A DNA stretch of 64,000 bases. It comes from Bosea sp. PAMC 26642. GTDB lineage: Bacteria > Pseudomonadota > Alphaproteobacteria > Rhizobiales > Beijerinckiaceae. The notes beneath the pieces were generated by a model. It ran no database searches. It was not told the DNA's origin and worked only from the letters and a program-made list of their open reading frames with translations. This document shows, piece by piece, positions 49,746 to 59,021 of this stretch; position 1 is the first letter of the stretch, and every line of letters starts with the position of its first letter. Location of the stretch: NCBI RefSeq assembly GCF_001562255.1, contig NZ_CP014301.1, positions 3,844,001 through 3,908,000 of the forward strand, read 5' to 3'. The translations under genes were made by a program, and so were the position numbers.

Positions 49746-49958
49746 ATGCGGACCAACATCGAGATCGACGACGCCCTGCTGAAGGAAGCGATGGAGATCA
49801 CTGGACTTCAGACGAAGAAGGCAACGGTCGAGGAAGCACTTCGCAGAATCGTCAGGAACGCCGATCTGAAGAAGGTGATCGCCGAGATGCATGGCCTCGG
49901 CTGGGAGGGCGACCTCGACCAAATGCGTGAAGGCCGGGTTTTCGATCCGCTGCCATGA
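49746..49958 (+). CDS. vapB: VapB-type antitoxin
   Basis: The 70-residue protein begins M-R-T-N-I-E-I-D-D and continues with a ribbon-helix-helix pattern (L-L-K-E-A-M-E-I-T, T-K-K-A-T-V-E-E-A-L-R-R-I-V). The C-terminal tail L-G-W-E-G-D-L-D-Q-M-R should insert into the toxin. It neutralises VapC and represses the operon. The ATG at 49746 follows GGAGACGGAG. Its stop region overlaps the VapC start (ATGA). Confidence 0.92.
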   Translation: MRTNIEIDDALLKEAMEITGLQTKKATVEEALRRIVRNADLKKVIAEMHGLGWEGDLDQMREGRVFDPLP

Positions 49959-50344
49959 TCGTCGTCGACAGCTCGGTCTGGATCGCGCAACTCCGCTCGC
50001 AAGACACCCGCGCAGCGGCAAAGCTCGCCGAAATGGACACGCCTGATTACATCGTGGTGGGCGATCTCGTTCTAATGGAGGTGCTGCGAGGGGCTCGCGA
50101 CGAGAGGCACGCAGATCGACTCGAGCGCTCGCTGCGGCGCTTCAAGGTCCAGCGGATGGTTGATGAAACGATCGCTGTATCCGCCGCTCGTCATGCGCGG
50201 CTCTTGCGCAGCCGGGGCGTCACGATCCGCAAGACGATCGACCTTCTGATCGCAACCTTCTGCATCGAACGAAATTACGAACTCCTCCATCAGGACCGCG
50301 ACTTCGACATGATCGCGCGCCATACCGCCCTCAGGATCGCCTAG
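49955..50344 (+). CDS. vapC: VapC-type PIN-domain ribonuclease toxin
   Basis: The 129-residue PIN protein has the acidic quartet D-S-S-V-W (Asp5), V-L-M-E-V-L-R-G (Glu near 42), I-D-L-L-I-A-T (Asp near 93) and H-Q-D-R-D-F-D (Asp near 112). VapC toxins cleave tRNA or rRNA. The gene is coupled to vapB by ATGA. No other accessory gene adjoins the module. Confidence 0.93.
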   Translation: MIVVDSSVWIAQLRSQDTRAAAKLAEMDTPDYIVVGDLVLMEVLRGARDERHADRLERSLRRFKVQRMVDETIAVSAARHARLLRSRGVTIRKTIDLLIATFCIERNYELLHQDRDFDMIARHTALRIA

Positions 50345-50438
50345 CTCCCTGCCCGCCCTAGACCGGCGCCAATTCATCGCCTAAGTCCCTGGACTGAATA
50401 AGCCTTCGCGGCCCGTTACCACTGGATTTCCGTCTCCC

Positions 50439-52022
50439 ATGACAAACACCAACCGCCGCCATCTCCTGGCCGGACTTGCCGCCGCGCTCAGCCTCTCGGT
50501 GGCGCCATCGGCCCTGCTGGCGCAGCAGCCTGCCCCGCAGCCGCCCGCGCCTGCGCCGCCGCAGCCGCGCTTCGGCTTCGAGGATGTCGTGCGTCGCGCC
50601 CGCGAGATCGCGGCCGTGCCATATGAGCAGGGCCCCACTCTGCCCGAGCCCCTGTCGCGGCTGGATTTCGATTCCTGGCGCGACATCCGTTTCCGTCCCG
50701 ATCGCGCGCTGCTGGCCCAGAACGGGTCCGGCTTCAGAATGCAGATGTTCCACCCCGGCTTCCTGTTCACCCGGCCGGTCGTGGTCAATGTCGTGCGCGA
50801 CGGCGTGCCGACGCCGGTACCTTATTCCGCCAGCCTGTTCGATTACGGCCGGGTCAAGTTCGAGAAGCCCCTGCCGGTCAATCTCGGCTTCGCCGGTTTC
50901 CGGCTGCACTATCCGCTGAACGATCCGCGCGTGCTCGACGAGTTGATCTCGTTCATCGGCGCGAGCTATTTCCGCGTGCTCGGGCGCCATCAGCGCTACG
51001 GCCTCTCGGCGCGCGGTCTGGCGATCGGCGCCGGCCTGCCCGCCGAGGAGTTCCCGATGTTCCGGGAGTTCTGGATCGAGGCGCCCGCGGCGAATGCCGA
51101 GCGCGTCACCGTCTATGCGCTGCTCGATTCGGCCTCGGTGTCCGGCGCGTACCGGTTCCACATCTATCCCGACGTCGACAGCGTCATGGATGTCAGCGTG
51201 ACGCTGTTTCCACGCCGCCCGATCGAGAAGCTGGGGCTGGCGCCGCTGACCTCGATGTTCTTCACAGGTGAGAACGACCGACGCTTTCATGAGGATTTCC
51301 GCTCGGAGCTGCATGATTCCGACGGGCTGATGATTCATTCCGGTACCGGCGAATGGATCTGGCGCCCGCTGCGCAATCCACGCCAGCAGGCGGTCTCATC
51401 CTTCGTCGAGCGCAATCCGCGCGGTTTCGGCCTGATGCAGCGCGACCGGACCTTCGAGCACTACCAGGATCTCGACCTCTTCTACGAACTGCGGCCTTCC
51501 TACTGGATCGAGCCGCAGGGCGACTGGGGCGAAGGCGTCGTCGAACTGATCGAGATGCCGACGACGGACGAGACCAACGACAACATCGTCGCGCTCTGGG
51601 CACCGAAGGCGCCGCTCGAACCCGGCCGCGAATTCTCCTTCGGCTACAAGCTGACCGCGATGCTCGACAGCGACGACCTGCATCCGGGCGGGCGCGCCAT
51701 CAACACTTATCAGGCCAGGCCCAAGGCGCTCGGCTCGGGCGAGGCCGTGACGGCGGGCGCGCGCCGCTTCATCGTCGACTTCGCAGGCGGCGACCTCGAA
51801 TACCATCTCAGGCAGCCCGACAAGGTCGAGATCGTGCCCTCGATCGCCTATGGCCGGATCGACCGCGCCTTCATCGTGCCCAACCCCAAGACGATGGGCT
51901 TTCGCGCCTTCATCGACATCGTCGTCGAGCCCGGCCAGCTCGCGGAGATGCGCGCCTTCCTGAAGAGCGGCGACAAGACGCTGACCGAGACCTGGAGCTA
52001 CCCCTGGCGGGCGGAGGCTTGA
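50439..52022 (+). CDS. opgG: Glucan biosynthesis protein OpgG/OpgD
   Basis: The 527-residue periplasmic protein has a Tat-type signal (T-N-R-R-H-L-L-A-G-L, cleavage near L-L-A-Q) and a short Pro-rich linker. The MdoG domain starts F-G-F-E-D-V-V-R-R-A-R-E-I-A, with later S-Y-F-R-V-L-G and L-T-S-M-F-F-T-G-E-N-D blocks. It acts in osmoregulated periplasmic glucan synthesis, shaping the beta-glucan made by OpgH. OpgH is not adjacent. The Tat signal resembles OpgD, but the two paralogues cannot be separated here. Confidence 0.88.
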   Translation: MTNTNRRHLLAGLAAALSLSVAPSALLAQQPAPQPPAPAPPQPRFGFEDVVRRAREIAAVPYEQGPTLPEPLSRLDFDSWRDIRFRPDRALLAQNGSGFRMQMFHPGFLFTRPVVVNVVRDGVPTPVPYSASLFDYGRVKFEKPLPVNLGFAGFRLHYPLNDPRVLDELISFIGASYFRVLGRHQRYGLSARGLAIGAGLPAEEFPMFREFWIEAPAANAERVTVYALLDSASVSGAYRFHIYPDVDSVMDVSVTLFPRRPIEKLGLAPLTSMFFTGENDRRFHEDFRSELHDSDGLMIHSGTGEWIWRPLRNPRQQAVSSFVERNPRGFGLMQRDRTFEHYQDLDLFYELRPSYWIEPQGDWGEGVVELIEMPTTDETNDNIVALWAPKAPLEPGREFSFGYKLTAMLDSDDLHPGGRAINTYQARPKALGSGEAVTAGARRFIVDFAGGDLEYHLRQPDKVEIVPSIAYGRIDRAFIVPNPKTMGFRAFIDIVVEPGQLAEMRAFLKSGDKTLTETWSYPWRAEA

Positions 52023-52203
52023 GGGCTGCGTCACGCGCTCGACCATGCCGTCGCGCGTTGCCGGGAACCAGATCGCTGCGCCAAGGTTCGCAAATCGGCC
52101 CGGCTGGGCTATCAGGAGCGAGCGATCGCGCTCATGCGCCGTTCAGCCACCACACCGCATGATCGCGCAGGATATGATGGACGATGACCGGAACGGGCGC
52201 AGC

Positions 52204-52881
52204 ATGACGATGAAGACAAATTCCTGGAGCACGGCTTTCAGGGCCGCCGGCCTGATGCCTGTTCTGGTGCTGGCCGCCTGTACCGGTTCGCAGCGCTTCG
52301 ACTCGGCAGGCTACGCGCCGCAGACTTATGGCCAGCCGATGCTGCAGCCGGCGCCGCCGATCGAATCGGCGCCGGTGATGACGCAACCTTTGCCTCCGCC
52401 GGGCGGCTATCCGTCGGCTTCGGCGCCCGGATCCCTGCCGCCTCCGCAGGATCCGTACTACGAGCCGGCTCCGGGCGCGCCGCAGATTTCGACGCCGCCG
52501 CCGGTCGATCGCCCAAGCGACGTCCCGACTTTGCGCGGTGGAGGCGGCCAGATCGCGACGCTGGGTGCGGGCACCGGCAGCGCGCGCGGCGCGGTGTCGT
52601 CGCGCGACGGCGTCATCGGCAACTGGACTGCACGGGAGGCGACAGGAACCTCCTGCCGCGTCCAGCTCTCCAGCGCGCCGAGCCTCGATCTCTATCGCGC
52701 CAATGCCTCGGGCTGCGCCAATCGGGATCTTCAGAAGGTCAATGCCTGGGATTTCCGCGACGGCGAGGTTTATCTCTACCAGCAGGGCGGCTCGGTCGTG
52801 GCGCGGCTGCGGGCCAGCGACGGCGGCGCGATGAACGGCGCCGTGACGAAGTCGGGCGCCGCGCTCTCGCTCAATCGGTAA
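52204..52881 (+). CDS. Omp19-like lipoprotein with AprI/Inh protease-inhibitor domain
   Basis: The 225-residue protein has a lipoprotein signal with lipobox L-V-L-A-A-C (Cys26) and a Pro-rich linker (about 35-115). A C-terminal Inh-type beta-barrel domain follows: G-N-W-T-A-R, S-C-R-V-Q-L-S, A-S-G-C-A-N, A-W-D-F-R-D-G-E-V-Y-L-Y and A-L-S-L-N-R. Brucella Omp19 has the same plan and inhibits host proteases. The ATG at 52204 gives a proper signal; earlier in-frame ATGs (52045, 52174) would not. Confidence 0.82.
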   Translation: MTMKTNSWSTAFRAAGLMPVLVLAACTGSQRFDSAGYAPQTYGQPMLQPAPPIESAPVMTQPLPPPGGYPSASAPGSLPPPQDPYYEPAPGAPQISTPPPVDRPSDVPTLRGGGGQIATLGAGTGSARGAVSSRDGVIGNWTAREATGTSCRVQLSSAPSLDLYRANASGCANRDLQKVNAWDFRDGEVYLYQQGGSVVARLRASDGGAMNGAVTKSGAALSLNR

Positions 52882-52913
52882 CCTGCCATCGGTTGGAGCG
52901 GCGTGCGACCTTG

Positions 52914-53534
52914 TCAGGCGCGCGACGAACGGCCGAAGAAGGCCGGCCGCCAGAATTTGCGTTGCAGCGAAAGGGCCAGCGTCGCGAAGCCCCGGGCATT
53001 GTCGAACGCCTCGTCGAGGATGGTGAAGGCCGTCGGCCCACCGGTCGAGACGGATCCCTCGACATCGGCATAGCCGCCGACGAGATCGGCCTCGAACTTG
53101 TGCGCGAACCGGCGCATCGCGGCGTTCTCGGGCAGGCAGGTCATGTAGAGCGTACGGATACCGCGATTGCGCCCGGCCGTGATCAGGCGGCTGAACAGCT
53201 GCTCGCCGATGCCCTGGCGCCGCCAGTCCCGTTCGACGCTGAAGGCAGCCTCGCCGGTCTGGGCGACGATGTCCTCAAGCCCGCGCAGCTCGGCTGCGCC
53301 ACGCACTTCGCCGGCTTCGACATAGGCATAGACCAGCCCGCCGACCCCGAACGTGGTCTCGGCGTAGTTGACGAGGAAATCGTCGTTGACGGCCGTGCCG
53401 AAGCGTTCGCGGCGCGTGGTCGCGTCGAGCCGAAGCAGATGTGCCGTGAAGAGGGCGCGCTCCGCGGGCCAGAGCCGGCGGATTTCGCCTGTGCCGGTCG
53501 TTGCGCCGGCCTTTTTGGAATGTGCCAATGTCAT
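52914..53534 (-). CDS. GNAT-family N-acetyltransferase
   Basis: The 206-residue protein has the GNAT pyrophosphate loop R-D-W-R-R-Q-G-I-G-E-Q-L-F near residue 103 and L-Y-M-T-C-L-P-E-N-A-A-M-R-R-F-A near residue 130. It has an extra N-terminal segment and a basic C-terminal tail. The substrate is unknown. It is convergent with the Omp19-like gene and divergent from the dehydrogenase E1 gene. Confidence 0.83.
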   Translation of the reverse strand: MTLAHSKKAGATTGTGEIRRLWPAERALFTAHLLRLDATTRRERFGTAVNDDFLVNYAETTFGVGGLVYAYVEAGEVRGAAELRGLEDIVAQTGEAAFSVERDWRRQGIGEQLFSRLITAGRNRGIRTLYMTCLPENAAMRRFAHKFEADLVGGYADVEGSVSTGGPTAFTILDEAFDNARGFATLALSLQRKFWRPAFFGRSSRA

Positions 53535-53803
53535 CTCCTGAAACAGCGTGGATCGCTGCGCAACCGACCAGGAGGCGTGTCTTCCCTAACTCTCGTCCCA
53601 GATCGTATGTTGCAGCGCACAATGCAAGAGGCCGGCCTGTGGCAATTCGGCGCTGAGCGTTCGACCTCGCGATTTGTCAGGCCCTGCCCGGCGACGAGAC
53701 TTCGGCTGCCATCCTCGCCCAAAACATGCATGATGCCGCTACGATTTGCCGTGCGACGTTCCGACTTCGAACGGTCGCGCCCATGACCGCCGTGAGACCC
53801 GCC

Positions 53804-56215
53804 ATGTCCGATCCCCGCCTGCCCCAAGACCCCCGTTTGCCGTTCCTGGCCGAGCTCGACAAGAAGATCCTCTGGCTCGCCTCCTGGACGATCCACAACG
53901 CCAACCATCTGCGCCAGAGTACGGACGGCATGAAAGTCGGCGGGCATCAGGCCTCGTCGGCTTCGCTCTGCACGATCATGACGGCGCTCTACATGGCCGC
54001 GCTCAAACCGCAGGACCGTGTCGCCGTGAAGCCGCACGCCTCGCCGATCTTCCACGCGATCAATTATCTGATGGGGCTGCAGACCCGCGAGAAGCTGGAG
54101 AATTTCCGGGGATACAAGGGTGCGCAGAGCTATCCCTCGCGTACCAAGGACATCGACGACGTCGATTTCTCGACCGGTTCGGTCGGCCTCGGTGTCGCGC
54201 AGACGCTATTCTCGTCGCTGACGCAGGATTACGTCCGGGCCCATGGCTGGGGGACCGACAGGCCGGAAGGTCGCATGATCTCGCTGATCGGCGATGCGGA
54301 GCTCGACGAGGGCAATATCTTCGAAGCCCTGATGGAGGGCTGGAAGCACGGCCTGCGCAATACGTGGTGGGTGATCGACTACAATCGCCAATCGCTCGAC
54401 GCCGTTATCCGCGAAGGACTCTACGACCGTTTCGAGCAGATGTTCCGGAATTTCGGCTGGGACGTCGTCACACTGAAATACGGCTCTATCCAGCAGGCGG
54501 CGTTCAAGGAGACAGGCGGTGAGCGTCTGAAGGCCTGGATCGATTCCTGCCCGAACCAGCTCTATTCGGCGCTGACCTTCCAGGGCGGCGCGGCCTGGCG
54601 CAAGCGCCTGATGGACGACCTCGGCGATCAAGGGCCGGTTACGAAGCTGATCGAGGCCCGCTCGGACGCCGAACTCTCGAAGCTGATGTGCAATCTCGGC
54701 GGGCACGATTTGCCCTCGATTCTCGAAGCCTTCGAGGCCATCGACCACGACCGGCCGGTCTGCTTCCTCGCCTACACCGTCAAGGGTTTCGGCCTGCCGC
54801 TCGCCGGCCACAAGGACAACCATGCCGGCCTGATGACCAAGGAGCAGATGGAGGGCTTCAAGAGCGCCAACGCCGTCCGGCCCGGCCATGAATGGGACCT
54901 GTTCGAGGGCCTGTCGCTGCCGGAAGCCGAAATCCGCGGTTTCCTCGACAAAGTGCCGTTCTTCGCCCAAGGCCGGCGCCGCAAGACTGCACCGAAGCTC
55001 CCGGTCCCGGAAAAGCTCGAAGCCGGCATCCAGCCGCACATGTCCACGCAGATGGGTTTCGGCAAGGTGCTGGACGACCTCGCCAAGCGCGGCGGGCCGC
55101 TGGCCGACCGCATCGTCACGACGGCGCCCGACGTCACGGTCTCGACCAATCTCGGCCCCTGGGTGAACCGGCGCGGGCTCTTCGCCAAGGCGGAGATGGC
55201 CGACACCTTCAAGGACGAGCGCATTCCCTCGATGCAGAAATGGGAGTTCTCGCCACAAGGCCAGCATGTCGAACTCGGCATCGCCGAGATGAACCTGTTC
55301 ATCAACCTGTCGGCGCTGGGCCTGTCGCATTCGATCTTCGGCGAGCGTCTGATCCCGATCGGCACGCTTTACGACCCCTTCATCTCGCGCGGTCTCGATG
55401 CGCTAAACTATGCCTGCTACCAGGATGCCCGCTTCATGGTGGTGGCAACGCCGTCCGGCGTCACGCTGGCGCCCGAAGGCGGGGCGCATCAGTCGATCGC
55501 GACGCCGCTGATCGGCATGAGCCAGGACGGGCTCTGCGCCTTCGAACCGGCCTTCGTCGACGAGCTTGCCGTGATGATGCGCTGGTCCTTCGATTACATG
55601 CAGAAGGATGGCGAGGGTGACCCCGACGAGCGCACCTGGTTGCGCGACGAGACCGGCGGCTCGGTCTATCTGCGCCTCTCGACGCTGCAACTCGAACAGC
55701 CCAAGCGCGTGATGACGCCGGAACTCGAAAGCGAGATCATCGACGGCGCCTATTGGCTGAGGAAGCCGGGACCGAACGCCTCGGTCGTCATCGCCTATAC
55801 TGGAGCAGTCGCGGCCGAGGCGATCGAGGCCGTCGGCCTTTTGGGCGAGGATCGGCGCGATGTCGGGCTGCTCGCGATCACCTCGGCCGATCGGCTCAAT
55901 GCCGGCTGGCAGGCGGCCGAACGGGCACGCCAGCGTGGCAACCATCAGGCCACGAGCCATGTCGAGCGGCTGCTCGGAGATCTGTCACGCGATTGCGGCA
56001 TCGTCTCGGTGCTGGACGGCCACCCGGCGACACTGGCCTGGCTCGGCAGCGTGCATGGCCACAGGCAGAAGGCGCTCGGCGTCGAGCATTTCGGCCAGAC
56101 CGGCACGGTCGCCGATCTCTACCGTCATTTCGGCATCGACGCCAACGCGATCGTCCACGCGGCGCAGGCTGCGGCGCCGGGGCGGCCGGTGCGCTATCTC
56201 AAGGCGTTGCCTTGA
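53804..56215 (+). CDS. Single-chain 2-oxoacid dehydrogenase E1 (AceE/transketolase-like)
   Basis: The 803-residue thiamine-diphosphate enzyme has the homodimeric E1 layout of AceE/MdeB. The ThDP motif is G-D-A-E-L-D-E-G-N...D-Y-N-R-Q-S-L-D near residue 165. H-A-S-P and W-T-I-H-N-A-N-H-L-R lie near the N-terminus. A pyrimidine-binding domain carries E-L-G-I-A-E-M-N, and a transketolase C-terminal domain follows. It would decarboxylate pyruvate or 2-oxobutyrate. No E2 or E3 gene is nearby, so the partner complex is unknown. Starts at 53783 and 53804 are both possible. Confidence 0.82.
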   Translation: MSDPRLPQDPRLPFLAELDKKILWLASWTIHNANHLRQSTDGMKVGGHQASSASLCTIMTALYMAALKPQDRVAVKPHASPIFHAINYLMGLQTREKLENFRGYKGAQSYPSRTKDIDDVDFSTGSVGLGVAQTLFSSLTQDYVRAHGWGTDRPEGRMISLIGDAELDEGNIFEALMEGWKHGLRNTWWVIDYNRQSLDAVIREGLYDRFEQMFRNFGWDVVTLKYGSIQQAAFKETGGERLKAWIDSCPNQLYSALTFQGGAAWRKRLMDDLGDQGPVTKLIEARSDAELSKLMCNLGGHDLPSILEAFEAIDHDRPVCFLAYTVKGFGLPLAGHKDNHAGLMTKEQMEGFKSANAVRPGHEWDLFEGLSLPEAEIRGFLDKVPFFAQGRRRKTAPKLPVPEKLEAGIQPHMSTQMGFGKVLDDLAKRGGPLADRIVTTAPDVTVSTNLGPWVNRRGLFAKAEMADTFKDERIPSMQKWEFSPQGQHVELGIAEMNLFINLSALGLSHSIFGERLIPIGTLYDPFISRGLDALNYACYQDARFMVVATPSGVTLAPEGGAHQSIATPLIGMSQDGLCAFEPAFVDELAVMMRWSFDYMQKDGEGDPDERTWLRDETGGSVYLRLSTLQLEQPKRVMTPELESEIIDGAYWLRKPGPNASVVIAYTGAVAAEAIEAVGLLGEDRRDVGLLAITSADRLNAGWQAAERARQRGNHQATSHVERLLGDLSRDCGIVSVLDGHPATLAWLGSVHGHRQKALGVEHFGQTGTVADLYRHFGIDANAIVHAAQAAAPGRPVRYLKALP

Positions 56216-56241
56216 ACGTTTGACGGTTCGCGCCGACCCAT

Positions 56242-56331
56242 ACCGTCATCCCGGACGCAGCGAAGCGGAGATCCGGGATCCATGCCTGAACCGCTCCGAC
56301 ATGGATCCCGGGTCAAGCCCGGGATGACGGT
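56242..56331. repeat. Palindromic intergenic repeat element (90 bp)
   Basis: The ends ACCGTCATCCCGG and CCGGGATGACGGT are complementary. Inner GATCC-containing hairpins (CCGGGATCCATG/CATGGATCCCGG) complete a two-arm palindrome. It follows the E1 gene and precedes, convergently, the small secreted protein gene. It may terminate transcription. Confidence 0.78.
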
Positions 56332-56376
56332 CGTGAATTTCAGTACTGTCGAGAATCCTACTTAGCCGATCGCGCC

Positions 56377-56682
56377 TCAGAAGCGCGGCGTCTCGAAGGT
56401 GTCTGCGAAGGGATTGCGGCCCGCACCGATCCGGCCCGGCAGCACGTCCTCGCCATAAAGACCGCCGGTGCTCGCATAGACTGGGGCCGAGGCGAAATGC
56501 TGGCTGGCATAGCGGTTCAGCGAGCCGACGGCGACGACGTTGCCAGCGTCGAAATAGCTGCGCTTCTGGACGATGACGCGAAGTGGGCCACGACGGCTCT
56601 GCGCCTCGGCGACCGAGGCCGCGACGGTCAGCGCCACGAGCGAAAGGCCGAGGCCGGCGGCGAAACGCTGGAAGGAACGCAT
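56377..56682 (-). CDS. Small secreted hypothetical protein
   Basis: The 101-residue protein has an N-terminal signal peptide (M-R-S-F-Q-R-F-A-A-G-L-G-L-S-L-V-A-L, cleavage near V-A-E-A-Q). The mature part of about 75 residues is rich in Tyr, Gly and Pro. No known domain is seen. The ATG at 56682 begins the signal peptide and is preferred to one at 56778. Function is unknown. Confidence 0.65.
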   Translation of the reverse strand: MRSFQRFAAGLGLSLVALTVAASVAEAQSRRGPLRVIVQKRSYFDAGNVVAVGSLNRYASQHFASAPVYASTGGLYGEDVLPGRIGAGRNPFADTFETPRF

Positions 56683-56802
56683 GACGACTGGTCTCCTGAA
56701 GCGGGCACGCGGCCCATGATCGACGGCTGGCGACGATACTACGCCGTGGTTAACGCTTTGGTGCCGACCATAAACCACACATTCGCGCGACTGACATCGA
56801 AC

Positions 56803-57927
56803 CTACGGGCTGAATACCAGCACTACGAAAACGAAAAATACTGATAAATGCACCGCACCTTCCAGCATCGTCGTGCGGGTGCCCGTGAAGGTCAGCGTGC
56901 TCAAGAGCAGCGTCATCGCCAGAATGATCATGTTGGTGCCGGACAGGCCGAGCACCACCTCCTGGCCCGTGAACAGACCGATCGCCAGCACAGCCGGAAC
57001 CGTCAGTCCAAGCGTCGATGCGGCCGCACCAAGGCACAGGTTTATCGCCCGCTGGAGCTGGTTCGCCGTGATCGCGCGCAGCGCCGCGATGCATTCGGGC
57101 GTGAACACGACCATTGCGATCAGAATGCCGCCGAGCGCGACCGGCGCACCGAGCTTGATGATGCCGAAATCGAGCACGGCCGCCAGACTTTTCGCCAGAA
57201 CGACGATCGGCAGGATATTGGCGAGCAGGAGCGCGACATGCGTCCAGGTCGCGCCGCCCGGATCGTCGTAGCCGTGATCGCTGTCCTCGGAGATACCGTC
57301 TTCTCCGGCAGTCCGTGGGACCGGTGCCTGCTCGCGCGTCGGCTCCTGGAAGAACGAGCGGTGCCGCCCGGTCTGGAGCGCGAGGAAGGCGCCGTAGAGC
57401 GCGAGGGTGAAGACCGAGAAGCTGATCGACTGCAGCGTCGTCAGCGTGCCGTTGCTGGTCGAGGTGGTGAAGTTCGGGAGCACCAGCGGGATGATCGTCA
57501 GAGGTATGATCACCGCCAGATAGGAGGAGGCGCCCTTCATATTGTAGCTCTGCGCGAAATGGCGCTGCCCGCCAAGCAGCAGCCCGATCCCGACGACGCC
57601 GTTGAGCACGATCATCAGCACTGCGAACATGGTGTCGCGCCCCAGGGTCGGCGCACCCTTGGCGCCCAGCATCACCGCTGAAATCAGCGCGACCTCGATG
57701 ATCACGATCGACAGGGTCAGGATCAGCGTGCCGTAGGGTTCGCCGAGCCGCCCAGCGAGCATCTCGGCTTCATGGACCACGCCGAAGGCCGCCCAGATGA
57801 TGACACCCAGCAGCCACAGGAAGATCGCGACCGAGACCAGTGGCGCTCCTAACTGTCCGAGAATGCCGGCTCCGAAAATCTGGAACGAAGCCACGCTTGC
57901 CCATGCGCAGGCGAGGCGGATGATCAT
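56803..57927 (-). CDS. Calcium/proton antiporter (ChaA-like, CaCA family)
   Basis: The 374-residue protein has about 11 membrane segments and two inverted CaCA repeats. The first has L-S-I-V-I-I-E-V-A-L-I-S-A-V-M near residue 75. The second has G-I-L-I-A-M-V-V-F-T-P-E-C-I-A-A-L-R near residue 265. The acidic residues bind the cation. It exports Ca2+ (or Na+/K+) in exchange for protons at the inner membrane. The 57927 ATG fits family length; one at 58017 has no better ribosome-binding site. Confidence 0.85.
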   Translation of the reverse strand: MIIRLACAWASVASFQIFGAGILGQLGAPLVSVAIFLWLLGVIIWAAFGVVHEAEMLAGRLGEPYGTLILTLSIVIIEVALISAVMLGAKGAPTLGRDTMFAVLMIVLNGVVGIGLLLGGQRHFAQSYNMKGASSYLAVIIPLTIIPLVLPNFTTSTSNGTLTTLQSISFSVFTLALYGAFLALQTGRHRSFFQEPTREQAPVPRTAGEDGISEDSDHGYDDPGGATWTHVALLLANILPIVVLAKSLAAVLDFGIIKLGAPVALGGILIAMVVFTPECIAALRAITANQLQRAINLCLGAAASTLGLTVPAVLAIGLFTGQEVVLGLSGTNMIILAMTLLLSTLTFTGTRTTMLEGAVHLSVFFVFVVLVFSP

Positions 57928-58113
57928 GGTGGGCAAAGGCCTGTCCTGCAAAATGACATGGTTTGGAAAAACGCGAGCAGACACCGGCTGCGCGCCGCCT
58001 GTCGACTGCCAACGCATTGTAGTCGACTTCGTTTCGTCAGGACCAGGCGGGCGAGCATCGGGCGGAACTGAGGAGACGACCTCGTACCATGAGCGGCACT
58101 GACGTCAACGGCT

Positions 58114-58818
58114 TCAGTTCATCCTGCGCTCGCCCTTCGCGAACGGGCTGAGGCCAAGCCACTGGTGGATCGAGCGGGCGATCGTCTGGTCACCGGTCAG
58201 CTGGATATTGCCTGCATCGACCTCGGTGCTGAGCTTCGAAATTCCCATCCAGACCGCCGTCATCGTTCGCAGCGAACTGCGCACGTACAAGTCGATCTCG
58301 TAGCCCGGATTGGTGTGGCACAGATCGACCGTCTCCCCGTCGATCACCAGCCACCACAATCTGCGATCGGCGCTCAGCTCCGGGTAGATGAAGTTGATCG
58401 TGCAGCGTCGGGGCGGCAGCGGCGACGGCTCCAAGCCGCGCCGCATGTCCCACATCAGCAGCGAGGGATCGAGATTCTTCAGCGACATCGACGATTCGAC
58501 CCAGCGCTGCCCCCAGAAGCCGAGCGACATGACGACGCCGCGCAGGTCCTCCCCGGCCTCCGTCAGCCGGTAGTTCATCACGCCGGGCTGGCCGGACGGG
58601 GTCGTCGCGATCACGCCGGCTTCTTCCAGCTCCTTCAGTCGCTTCGAGAGCAGCGACGGCGACATGCGCGGCACGCCCCGCCGCAGATCGTTGAAACGCG
58701 TCGTGCCGCAGAGGAGTTCGCGAAGCACGAGCGCCGTCCAGCGACTGCAGACGATTTCGGCCGCCATCGAAACGGGACAGAACTGGCCGTAGCTTCCACG
58801 ATCGGCTTTGTCGGGCAA
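58114..58818 (-). CDS. HxlR-family transcriptional regulator with C-terminal SCP2-like part
   Basis: The 234-residue protein has an HxlR winged helix (C-P-V-S-M-A-A-E-I-V-C-S-R-W-T-A-L-V-L-R-E-L near residue 14, then S-P-S-L-L-S-K-R-L-K-E-L). The leading cysteine can be redox- or aldehyde-sensitive in this family. The C-terminal 110 residues resemble a sterol-carrier-like ligand domain. It is divergent from the acyl-CoA dehydrogenase-fold gene, 203 bp away, and may control it. Confidence 0.83.
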   Translation of the reverse strand: MPDKADRGSYGQFCPVSMAAEIVCSRWTALVLRELLCGTTRFNDLRRGVPRMSPSLLSKRLKELEEAGVIATTPSGQPGVMNYRLTEAGEDLRGVVMSLGFWGQRWVESSMSLKNLDPSLLMWDMRRGLEPSPLPPRRCTINFIYPELSADRRLWWLVIDGETVDLCHTNPGYEIDLYVRSSLRTMTAVWMGISKLSTEVDAGNIQLTGDQTIARSIHQWLGLSPFAKGERRMN

Positions 58819-59021
58819 TTGAACCCCCGGATCATGATTGCGCCGGTGAGAACTCCGGACGTAAAACCAGTTGGCATCCTACCCTGTCGCAAAGGCAATT
58901 GCAGCATCTCTTCCGCCGCGACCCGTTTCGATTACGGTGCGCTAGTACAGTTCGTGAACTGGAACGCCGCTTAGCGGCTGGATACCGTCCCCGCCATCGA
59001 AGTTTCATAAGGGAGGACGCC

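Noticed and set aside
52320..52540. Proline-rich repeat region as a separate low-complexity element
   Set aside because: It is the ordinary linker between the lipid anchor and the inhibitor domain of the Omp19-like lipoprotein.
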